Under the pieces are notes generated by a model, which was not told where the DNA came from, did no database searches, and saw only the letters and a program-made list of their open reading frames with translations. From NCBI GenBank assembly GCA_001787475.1, contig MFXB01000061.1:1-5759 (forward strand): DNA of 5,759 bases. The letters are read 5' to 3'. Origin of the DNA: Candidatus Peregrinibacteria bacterium RIFCSPLOWO2_01_FULL_48_20 (lineage in GTDB: Bacteria; Patescibacteriota; Gracilibacteria; UBA1369; 2-02-FULL-48-14). Shown one piece after another: positions 1 to 5,759 of this stretch. Numbering within the stretch: the stretch's first letter is position 1; the number at the start of each line of letters is the position of its first letter. The translations under genes were made by a program, and so were the position numbers.

Positions 1-17
1 ATCCTTGTTACTCCTTA

Positions 18-1475
<1,458 letters not shown>

Positions 1476-1476
1476 A

Positions 1477-1492
1477 GTCTACCGAAGTAGAC
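1477..1492 (-). repeat. UUCG-capped hairpin next to the 16S 5' end
   Basis: The minus-strand RNA GUCUAC-UUCG-GUAGAC is a perfect 6-bp stem capped by C(UUCG)G, one of the most stable tetraloops known. It ends one base before the inferred mature 5' end (1475). Position suggests a role in pre-16S folding or in marking the 5' maturation site; that role is inference. Confidence 0.65.
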
Positions 1493-1512
1493 CTGAAAAG
1501 CTTGTGGCTAGT

Positions 1513-1559
1513 GCTTCTTTTAAAATACTCGGCTAACGCCAAGTGTTGGCAAAAGAAGC
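1513..1559 (-). repeat. Nested stem-loops in the 16S leader
   Basis: GCTTCTTTT (1513-1521) and AAAAGAAGC (1551-1559) form a perfect 9-bp outer stem. Directly inside its right arm, GCCAA (1538-1542), GTG and TTGGC (1546-1550) form a perfect 5-bp hairpin with a 3-nt loop. As pre-rRNA the two helices could stack. This segment could alternatively pair with the 16S trailer, beyond the window, to make the long RNase III processing stalk, so the local fold is only one possibility. Confidence 0.55.
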
Positions 1560-1564
1560 GAAAA

Positions 1565-1597
1565 CCAAATTTCTAAAATTAAAACCTTAGAATTTGG
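1565..1597 (-). repeat. Inverted repeat in the 16S leader
   Basis: CCAAATTTCTAA (1565-1576) and TTAGAATTTGG (1587-1597) are complementary over 11 bp with one bulged base and a 10-nt loop. On the minus-strand transcript this is an AU-rich stem-loop between boxA and the 16S. It may be a folding or processing element; its function is unknown. Confidence 0.55.
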
Positions 1598-1614
1598 GAT
1601 CTCTATTAGGTTTG

Positions 1615-1629
1615 AATTGTCAAAGGGCT
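1615..1629 (-). promoter_or_regulatory. rRNA leader boxA antitermination site
   Basis: The minus-strand sequence AGCCCTTTGACAATT matches the E. coli rrn boxA (TGCTCTTTAACAATT) at 12 of 15 positions, including the CTTT and ACAATT blocks. boxA RNA binds the NusB-NusE (S10) complex, which keeps RNA polymerase processive through untranslated rRNA. The site is about 40 nt into the predicted leader, downstream of a boxB-like hairpin, as expected. The embedded TTGACA could be mistaken for a -35, but no -10 is properly spaced from it. Confidence 0.7.
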
Positions 1630-1647
1630 ATGTGCAAAGAAAGAAAG

Positions 1648-1665
1648 GCACTCCATAAGGAATGC
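1648..1665 (-). promoter_or_regulatory. boxB-like leader hairpin
   Basis: The minus-strand RNA GCAUUCC-UUAU-GGAGUGC forms a 7-bp stem with one G-U pair and a 4-nt loop. It sits at the very start of the predicted transcript and 18 nt before boxA, matching the boxB-then-boxA order of well-studied bacterial rRNA leaders. Its role in antitermination is inferred from position; boxB sequences themselves are not conserved between phyla. Confidence 0.55.
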
Positions 1666-1673
1666 GCTTGACG

Positions 1674-1701
1674 ATTTTAGCGTCTGCCAACCTAAAGTCA
1701 A
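1674..1701 (-). promoter_or_regulatory. rRNA operon promoter
   Basis: On the minus strand TTGACT (1701-1696) and TAAAAT (1679-1674) are separated by 16 bp, close to the housekeeping sigma consensus. Transcription would begin near 1667, giving a leader of about 190 nt before the 16S. The -35 lies only about 10 bp beyond the stop codon of the upstream minus-strand ORF. I see no terminator between them, so read-through from that gene into the rRNA operon is possible. No second tandem promoter was found. Confidence 0.7.
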
Positions 1702-1710
1702 TAGGAAAAA

Positions 1711-2256
1711 TCAGGATTGTCTTCGCGGAATCGCATTCCTGTTTCGTAACCACAATGCGAACCCTTCGGAGTACCCCTCAGACATAGGGGTAAACCTCTT
1801 TGCGCGAATGGGCCAGTCGGAAGACAAAGCGGGCACCACTTGAGATAAAGAGGCGGTTCTTCCGTCCCAATTCAAAAGTGTTTCGGTAGTCCGCTTCAAA
1901 ACATCAGGAGAAATGGAGAAGCCTTTACGAATACCCACCACCCGATGCGCCGAACAATCCGGTTGTCGCAGGCATTCTTGAAGATCGGGTAAAAACCGTT
2001 CTTGAGTAGCGACGCACGTCACGACCGATCGGCGACAAAGTTCGCTAAGAACATCCAAATCGTTATAGGAGAAAACACCCAGTAAAACTCTTGAAAGAAC
2101 AGGGTTTTCCTTCACCCTTAAATCCATATCGACTTTTTCATCCACCCAAAAAGGCCCTTCACCGTTTTGATTGATCCTCCTACGAAAAGAATCGACCACA
2201 GGCCGGAAGGTTCCACCGGGATAATAGATATGTACACTGGGTCCTCCTTCGATCAT
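1711..2256 (-). CDS. Hypothetical protein, 181 residues
   Basis: I do not recognise this protein. It is predicted to be soluble, with no signal peptide or membrane segment, and is fairly rich in Arg, Ser and Leu. It has four cysteines clustered around residues 70-100 but no CxxC or HExxH motif that I can see. I take it as real because its ATG sits 8 nt after the -10 of a good promoter (TTGATA-16 bp-TTTAAT at 2292-2265), which implies a leaderless mRNA. There is no Shine-Dalgarno upstream. It ends in TGA just before the rRNA promoter, so its transcript may run into the 16S leader. It diverges from clpP. No other start codon follows the internal GGAGG near codons 3-5 in frame. Confidence 0.6.
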   Translation of the reverse strand: MIEGGPSVHIYYPGGTFRPVVDSFRRRINQNGEGPFWVDEKVDMDLRVKENPVLSRVLLGVFSYNDLDVLSELCRRSVVTCVATQERFLPDLQECLRQPDCSAHRVVGIRKGFSISPDVLKRTTETLLNWDGRTASLSQVVPALSSDWPIRAKRFTPMSEGYSEGFALWLRNRNAIPRRQS

Positions 2257-2264
2257 AGTGAGGA

Positions 2265-2292
2265 ATTAAACCACATTTAAAAAAATTATCAA
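2265..2292 (-). promoter_or_regulatory. Promoter of the 181-residue ORF, leaderless type
   Basis: The minus strand carries TTGATA (2292-2287), a 16-bp spacer that includes a run of seven T, and TTTAAT (2270-2265). Each hexamer matches the sigma-70-type consensus at 5 of 6 positions. The predicted transcription start near 2258 is within 2-3 nt of the ATG at 2256, so the mRNA would have essentially no 5' UTR. Confidence 0.65.
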
Positions 2293-2301
2293 TATCAGTG
2301 G

Positions 2302-2330
2302 TCCATGCACTTGGAAAAAATATGTATAAT
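2302..2330 (+). promoter_or_regulatory. Probable clpP promoter
   Basis: A perfect -10 hexamer TATAAT lies at 2325-2330. There is no TTGACA-like -35; the hexamer 17 bp upstream is TCCATG (2302-2307). Transcription would start near 2337, after the GTG at 2298 and the ATG at 2322, which argues for the clpP start at 2355 or later. The same TCCATG-17 bp-TATA arrangement occurs before the lipoprotein gene. Confidence 0.45.
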
Positions 2331-2354
2331 AAGGAAGCCCAATTAACCATAAAT

Positions 2355-3029
2355 ATGAACGATTTTTTCCACTTTAGCCGCAGCAGCTTGCTGAAAAGTC
2401 AGGCCAAGGATCTTCGAAATAAAGGGATCGCGAAACCCGTGATCGACAACATGCTCGTCCCCACCGTGCTTGAAAAAACGCACGAAGGCGAGCGCTCCTA
2501 CGATATTTATTCCCGACTTTTGAAGGATCGCGTGATTTTCTTGGGACACGAAATTGAATCAACCATGGCCAGTCTCATGGTGGCGCAACTTTTGTTTTTG
2601 GAAAATGAAGATTCCAAGCGCGATATTGTGATGTACATCAATTCGCCGGGCGGCCATGTTACGGCCGGCCTCGCCATTTACGACACCATGCAATATGTGC
2701 GTCCCGATGTTTCCACCGTGGTCATGGGCATGGCCGCCTCCATGGGTGCCGTGCTGCTTTGCGCCGGAGCCAAAGGCAAACGCTTCGCTCTTCCCAACGC
2801 CGAAGTCATGATTCATCAACCTTTGGGCGGAACCGAAGGCCAAGCCTCGGACATTCGCATTCATGCGGACCACATCATCAAAACGAAGAACCTGCTCAAC
2901 GGCATCATCGCCAAACACACGGGCCAAAAGCTCAAGAAAGTTGAAGTGGATACCGACCGCGACAACTTTATGTCCGCCGAAGAAGCCAAAGCCTACGGCC
3001 TCGTAGATGCTATTGTGATGAGACGGTAA
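2355..3029 (+). CDS. clpP: ATP-dependent Clp protease proteolytic subunit
   Basis: ClpP forms a barrel of two heptameric rings in the cytoplasm and degrades proteins unfolded and fed in by a Clp ATPase such as ClpX, which is not in this window. With a start at 2355 the protein has 224 residues. The catalytic triad is Ser129 (in AASMGA), His154 (in MIHQPLGG) and Asp203 (in DTDRDNF), and the spacing matches E. coli S111/H136/D185. The INSPGG motif (95-100) and the AGAKGKRF stretch (137-144) are also present. The conserved core begins at MLVPTV, residue 33. The 32 residues before it exceed the usual propeptide of about 14. An alternative ATG at 2451 would give a typical 192-residue protein; ATG 2322 and GTG 2298 lie at or before the predicted transcription start. 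No start has a strong Shine-Dalgarno. The product is certain; the start is not. Confidence 0.95.
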   Translation: MNDFFHFSRSSLLKSQAKDLRNKGIAKPVIDNMLVPTVLEKTHEGERSYDIYSRLLKDRVIFLGHEIESTMASLMVAQLLFLENEDSKRDIVMYINSPGGHVTAGLAIYDTMQYVRPDVSTVVMGMAASMGAVLLCAGAKGKRFALPNAEVMIHQPLGGTEGQASDIRIHADHIIKTKNLLNGIIAKHTGQKLKKVEVDTDRDNFMSAEEAKAYGLVDAIVMRR

Positions 3030-3041
3030 TATTTACGAAGC

Positions 3042-3056
3042 GCTAGCCAAACTAGC
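3042..3056. repeat. Small inverted repeat between clpP and folC
   Basis: GCTAG-CCAAA-CTAGC is a 5-bp stem in the 27-bp gap between the convergent ends of clpP and folC. It could weakly terminate both transcripts, but no T-tract follows on either strand, so I do not call it a terminator. Confidence 0.3.
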
Positions 3057-4319
3057 CTAGTCTAGCAAAGCCTCTTCCGCTTCCGCCGCAAGATAAAGCC
3101 CGCCGAGCACAAGAATCAGACTCTTTTTGCGAGCCATTTTTTGAGCCAACGCAAGCGCTTGTCTCACAGTGGAAGTCACAAAAAAAATTTTCTTCGGCGT
3201 TTGAATCGCTTCCAAAATTTCTTTGGGTTTCGCTCCGTGATACTTCGCTTTCGTCACAATAATCACTTTTGAAAGCGTTGCCAGAATTTTCGACATTTCT
3301 TTGAAAGGTTTGTCCACCGAACAGCCCAAAATCAAAATCCGGCCGCGGCGCGGAAACACTTGGTCAATTGTTTTCACCACGGCCTTCACCCCATGCAAAT
3401 TATGCCCGGCGTCCAAAATGATGTCCGGCTTACTGTGGACCCGCTCCAAACGCAGGGGCCAATAAACCGAGCGCAGCCCCTTTCGAAGCGCTTCTTCGGA
3501 AACATTGAAACCGCGCTCATTCAAAGCGCGCACGGCAAGAATCGCGAGAGCCGCGTTGTGCAGTTGATATCGCCCGAGCAAAGGAATCTGCAATTTTTTA
3601 TACTGCTCAAAATGAAAGACTTGCCCTTCACTGCTTTGTTTCAAAAACTTCAGCTCCCTCGGCTTGAGAAACACCATTTTCGCTTTATTTTTTCGAATTT
3701 CCCTCTCAAAAATCTTTTGGAGATTTTTGTTTTGCTCGCCCACAATCACCGTGGATTTCCGTTTGATGATTCCCGCCTTTTGTACGGCGATTTTTGCCTT
3801 CGTATTGCCCAAAACTTCCCGATGCTCCAAATCGATATTGGTGATGACGGCCACGGAATTTTTAATCACATTCGTTGCGTCGTAGCGCCCTCCCATCCCC
3901 ACTTCCAAAACAGCCACGTCAACTTTTTGATCGGCAAAATAAAGAAACGCCATCACGGTGAGCGCTTCGAACAGCGTCGGCCGAATATGAGGATTCTTCC
4001 TTAAGAGCTTTTTGATTATGCTCACGTAAAAAACAAAATCATTGTCCGAAATCTCCCATCCCTGCACTTTGATGCGCTCATTGATGCGATGCAAATGTGG
4101 CGACGTGAAAAGCCCGACCTTGTAGCCGGCGGCTTGTAAGGCGCTCGCCACCATGGCTGAAGTCGAACCCTTTCCGTTAGTTCCCGTGACGTGCACATAA
4201 GTGGTGACTTTCTCCGGATTTCCCAAGAGCGAAAGCATTTTCTTTACTCGTCCCAGGCCGGGCCTCCCTGGAAACCTTTGCAGGCCTTCCAAGGTTGCCA
4301 CTGCTTCTTTTATTTTCAT
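3057..4319 (-). CDS. folC: Folylpolyglutamate synthase / dihydrofolate synthase
   Basis: FolC is a cytosolic Mur-ligase-like enzyme that uses ATP to add glutamate to folates, keeping them in the cell. Bifunctional versions also join glutamate to dihydropteroate. The 420-residue length is normal. The ATP-binding P-loop GTNGKGST is at 46-53, and the FTSPHL substrate loop at 71-76. The FolC signature LEVGMGGRYDATNVI is at 138-152, IDLEHREVLG at 162-171 (usually a DH motif, here EH), and KAGIIK, with the lysine equivalent to the carbamylated one, at 181-186. DAGHN in the C-terminal domain is at 303-307, and a typical GGLYLAAEA is near the C-terminus. I chose ATG 4319; TTG 4331 in the same frame would add four residues. 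There is only a weak GAG upstream. It may be co-transcribed with the small ORF 25 bp upstream. Whether it is mono- or bifunctional cannot be told from sequence alone. Confidence 0.95.
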   Translation of the reverse strand: MKIKEAVATLEGLQRFPGRPGLGRVKKMLSLLGNPEKVTTYVHVTGTNGKGSTSAMVASALQAAGYKVGLFTSPHLHRINERIKVQGWEISDNDFVFYVSIIKKLLRKNPHIRPTLFEALTVMAFLYFADQKVDVAVLEVGMGGRYDATNVIKNSVAVITNIDLEHREVLGNTKAKIAVQKAGIIKRKSTVIVGEQNKNLQKIFEREIRKNKAKMVFLKPRELKFLKQSSEGQVFHFEQYKKLQIPLLGRYQLHNAALAILAVRALNERGFNVSEEALRKGLRSVYWPLRLERVHSKPDIILDAGHNLHGVKAVVKTIDQVFPRRGRILILGCSVDKPFKEMSKILATLSKVIIVTKAKYHGAKPKEILEAIQTPKKIFFVTSTVRQALALAQKMARKKSLILVLGGLYLAAEAEEALLD

Positions 4320-4344
4320 GCGCTCATTCAAAACGAGAAAGCTC

Positions 4345-4566
4345 TTAATCGCAAGAGGAAGCGCTTAGAGCTCGAGCACGAGCATTCATGCCGGCAAGCG
4401 ACACCACGGCATCATCGCGACTTGCAGGTTTCCCACATCTTTCTAAACGCAGTTGTTCACAACTCACGGCAACATGATCCAAACCTCCACGTGCGTCAGA
4501 AGTGGTTTGAGTGGGAACGGCTCCTCTGTCTTCAATAAAAGGACTACCAACTAATCTGTCTTTCAT
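4345..4566 (-). CDS. Possible small protein upstream of folC, 73 residues
   Basis: I do not recognise this product. It would be a soluble 73-residue protein with three cysteines (residues 36, 45 and 72), no signal peptide and no membrane segment. Three things support it: it runs in the same direction as folC with a 25-bp gap, it has mixed codon use rather than repeats, and the sequence becomes abruptly AT-rich exactly at its ATG, as expected for a promoter edge. A TTTAAA (4583-4578) could be a -10 giving a very short leader, but no good -35 is present. There is no Shine-Dalgarno. It could equally be a chance ORF in the folC leader. Confidence 0.42.
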   Translation of the reverse strand: MKDRLVGSPFIEDRGAVPTQTTSDARGGLDHVAVSCEQLRLERCGKPASRDDAVVSLAGMNARARALSASSCD

Positions 4567-4709
4567 AATTAAAAAAATTTAAAGTTTTAAAAATTTCACC
4601 TTTTCGACCAAAGTGAGAACCCTCCTCTCCTTCACGTACCGATTTTTTATTAAATGAGCTGGATCTGAGAAACTCAAAGAGAAAATTTTCGCTGGAAATT
4701 ACCTTGTTT

Positions 4710-4724
4710 GAATTTCTGAAATTC
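4710..4724. repeat. Perfect 7-1-7 palindrome
   Basis: GAATTTC-T-GAAATTC is a perfect inverted repeat with a single central base. It has the shape of a dimeric repressor operator, but it lies about 180 bp from either start codon and no partner protein is known. Confidence 0.5.
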
Positions 4725-4740
4725 GCTGCATCCTTAGGGT

Positions 4741-4776
4741 GAACTTTCTTCCTTTGGCGGAAGAAAAAGAGAGTTC
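4741..4776. repeat. Hairpin with polypyrimidine/polypurine arms
   Basis: TTTCTTCC (4745-4752) and GGAAGAAA (4759-4766) form a perfect 8-bp stem with a TTTGGC loop. GAAC (4741-4744) and GTTC (4773-4776) can extend it across a 6-nt bulge. No T-tract follows on either strand, so it does not look like an intrinsic terminator. Confidence 0.5.
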
Positions 4777-4863
4777 TTGCCTTGGTGATTGTCCCAAATT
4801 TTCAAAGAGCTTAGCCTGTACTAAACAATATTTACACGATACGTAAAAGAAAATCAAGTCGAT

Positions 4864-4892
4864 TCCATGGCTCAGGGCTCACTTTTTATATA
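4864..4892 (+). promoter_or_regulatory. Probable promoter of the lipoprotein-lgt pair, leaderless type
   Basis: A -10-like TATATA (4887-4892), overlapped by TATAAA at 4889-4894, lies only 11 nt before the ATG. The predicted transcription start at 4899-4901 gives a leader of 3-5 nt. The hexamer 17 bp upstream is TCCATG (4864-4869), not TTGACA, and is identical to the one at the same distance before the clpP -10. Confidence 0.5.
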
Positions 4893-4903
4893 AAGTACAA
4901 GCA

Positions 4904-5527
4904 ATGAAAAACATTTTTCACTCACCGAAGGTGGGCGCTGGAAAAAGCGTCGCGAAGCGACTCGTTATACTGTCTGTTTTCTTCAGTTTGATTTTTTCGG
5001 CTTGCGGTGGCGAAGAAACCGCGAATGGCACGGAAGAAAACGGAGACAACGCCTATACCTACACCTACAAAACTGCGGAGTTCCAAATGGAAGTCTTGAA
5101 AGACTGGGAAGTCATAGATTCCTTCACTTCCGAATACCCCGACGAACTTCGAGTGGCTTTTCGCAGTAAGGTGAAAGACAGCATTTTCACGCCGAACATT
5201 ACCGTACTTGTGGAAGAAAATACCGGGAACTCTGCCAGCTACGATTTTGCTCAGCGCAAACTTTCCGACCACGAAGACACGCTTCTCAACTACGAGCTTT
5301 TGGGACAAGAAACCGTCACCCTGACGGTTGCCGGCGCGGAAAGTAAAACCATCCTCAGCACATTCGAAGGAAAAAATGAAACCGCCGGTCCCACCTTGGA
5401 GTTCATGCAAGTCACCCTCACGGAAGGCGAAGATGCTTGGATTGTGACCGCAACGTACCGTCCAGGCCAAGATGAATTCTTGACCGAACAAATGGACGCC
5501 ATGCTCCGCTCTTTTACCCTACGCTAA
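4904..5527 (+). CDS. Lipoprotein with a PsbP-like domain
   Basis: This is a 207-residue exported lipoprotein, predicted to be anchored outside the cytoplasmic membrane. It has a basic n-region (residues 1-19), a hydrophobic core (20-32) and a lipobox-like FSAC ending at Cys34. Phe at -3 is an atypical but plausible lipobox residue. An acidic, Gly/Asn/Thr-rich linker follows to about residue 50. The rest (about 53-207) has the pattern of small PsbP/DUF1795-type domains: an early aromatic stretch with KDWEV, alternating beta strands, an AWIVTATY strand (179-186) near the end, and a closing MLRSFTL. That fold assignment is by look only, and the ligand is unknown. ATG 4904 is the only start that keeps the signal peptide. 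There is no Shine-Dalgarno. The TAA stop shares one base with the lgt ATG. Confidence 0.85.
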   Translation: MKNIFHSPKVGAGKSVAKRLVILSVFFSLIFSACGGEETANGTEENGDNAYTYTYKTAEFQMEVLKDWEVIDSFTSEYPDELRVAFRSKVKDSIFTPNITVLVEENTGNSASYDFAQRKLSDHEDTLLNYELLGQETVTLTVAGAESKTILSTFEGKNETAGPTLEFMQVTLTEGEDAWIVTATYRPGQDEFLTEQMDAMLRSFTLR

Positions 5528-5759
5528 TGATTTGGAATATTGACCCCACCCTCATCGACTTAGGCCCTTTGGAGATTCGCTATTACGGCGTATTCTTTGC
5601 ACTCGGACTTTTTTTGGCTTACAGCCTCGCCCGACTAATGGCAAAGAAGAAAAAACTTTCTTTGGAAACCCTCGATGCTCTGGTCGTTTATTTGGTGATC
5701 GGCCTTATTGTGGGAGCTCGCCTCGGACATATTCTTTTTTATGAGCTCGATTACTATCT
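5527..5759 (+). CDS. lgt: Prolipoprotein diacylglyceryl transferase, N-terminal part
   Basis: Lgt is a multi-pass membrane enzyme that moves diacylglycerol from phosphatidylglycerol onto the lipobox cysteine of prolipoproteins, the first step of lipoprotein maturation. The gene is cut by the window end after 77 codons. The N-terminus shows the family pattern: IDPTLIDLGPLEIRYYG, where YYG matches the E. coli WYG near the first helix, a hydrophobic segment at about 18-37, a basic loop (AKKKKLS), and a second helix leading into GARLGHILFY (63-72), equivalent to E. coli GGRIGYVLFY. The downstream HGG catalytic region is not visible. ATG 5527 overlaps the TAA of the lipoprotein gene by one base (TAATG) and has no Shine-Dalgarno, so translation probably depends on coupling. 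Confidence 0.92.
   Translation, partial: MIWNIDPTLIDLGPLEIRYYGVFFALGLFLAYSLARLMAKKKKLSLETLDALVVYLVIGLIVGARLGHILFYELDYY

Larger units (their letters stand above)
4567..4903. other. AT-rich intergenic region with several palindromes
   Basis: This stretch separates divergent genes and holds no recognisable ORF, tRNA or known RNA. Its left edge is very AT-rich and probably holds the promoter of the folC-side transcript; its right edge holds the lipoprotein promoter. Between them are a perfect palindrome GAAAATTTTC (4681-4690), an odd-length one centred on 4717, a hairpin at 4741-4776, and a TTTAC-7-GTAAA repeat (4831-4847). They may be operators or leader structures; nothing here identifies a regulator. 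Confidence 0.5.

Noticed and set aside
1618..1623. TTGACA on the minus strand as a second rRNA -35
   Set aside because: No -10 lies 16-18 bp downstream, and the hexamer is part of a good boxA.
1711..1713. UGA recoding (Gracilibacteria-type glycine code)
   Set aside because: No in-frame TGA occurs in clpP, folC or lgt, glycines use GGN codons, and the TGA here falls right before the rRNA promoter, as a stop should.
2343..2944. Open frames overlapping clpP on both strands
   Set aside because: The clpP frame has the full catalytic triad and family length; the others have no family features and follow from its codon pattern.
3030..3056. Bidirectional terminator between clpP and folC
   Set aside because: The stem is only 5 bp and no T-tract follows on either strand.
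3360..4004. 214-codon plus-strand frame and a smaller one at 3664-3885
   Set aside because: Antisense to folC, which carries all expected motifs; no start signals.
4191..4538. 115-codon plus-strand frame
   Set aside because: Its first part is antisense to the folC N-terminus and its product is of low-complexity character; the minus-strand 73-codon frame fits the context better.
4567..4903. tRNA or known structured RNA in the intergenic region
   Set aside because: No T-loop (GTTCGANTCC) or acceptor pairing on either strand and no motif of RNase P RNA or tmRNA.
4922..5502. Long minus-strand frames opposite the lipoprotein gene
   Set aside because: The plus frame has a signal peptide, lipobox and the lgt overlap; the antisense frames have none of these.

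Overview
The window looks like chromosomal DNA of a Patescibacteria (CPR) bacterium. The main evidence is the 16S rRNA gene on the minus strand. It is only about 1.46 kb long, with clipped helices in the V1, V3 and V7 regions, and it has unusual bases at sites that are nearly constant in other bacteria. My best guess within CPR is the Peregrinibacteria/Gracilibacteria neighbourhood, but I could not run a tree. The genes fit the standard bacterial code: TAA, TAG and TGA all act as stops, and no recognised gene has an in-frame TGA, so UGA-to-glycine recoding is not supported.

Layout. Positions 18-1475 (minus) hold a complete 16S rRNA gene. Its roughly 190-nt leader (1476-1667) contains a promoter, a boxB-like hairpin, a boxA antitermination motif and several further hairpins, one of them a UUCG hairpin one nucleotide from the inferred mature 5' end. 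Upstream lies an unrecognised 181-residue ORF (1711-2256, minus) whose promoter implies a leaderless mRNA. It diverges from clpP (2355-3029, plus), the ATP-dependent protease subunit. clpP converges on folC (3057-4319, minus), the folylpolyglutamate/dihydrofolate synthase, across a 27-bp gap. A 73-codon possible gene (4345-4566, minus) precedes folC in the same direction. After a 337-bp AT-rich non-coding stretch comes a lipoprotein gene (4904-5527, plus). Its stop codon overlaps the start of lgt (5527 to the window end, partial), which encodes the enzyme that lipidates prolipoproteins.

How the parts relate. The lipoprotein and lgt form a one-base overlapping pair of substrate and modifying enzyme. 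The other genes are housekeeping genes with no shared pathway. No protein gene has a convincing Shine-Dalgarno sequence although the 16S anti-SD core is intact. Two genes have -10 elements so close to the ATG that leaderless transcripts are likely. I see no mobile element, CRISPR array, tRNA, defence locus or clearly new multi-gene system. The most interesting signals are the rRNA leader architecture, the odd 16S bases and the leaderless starts.
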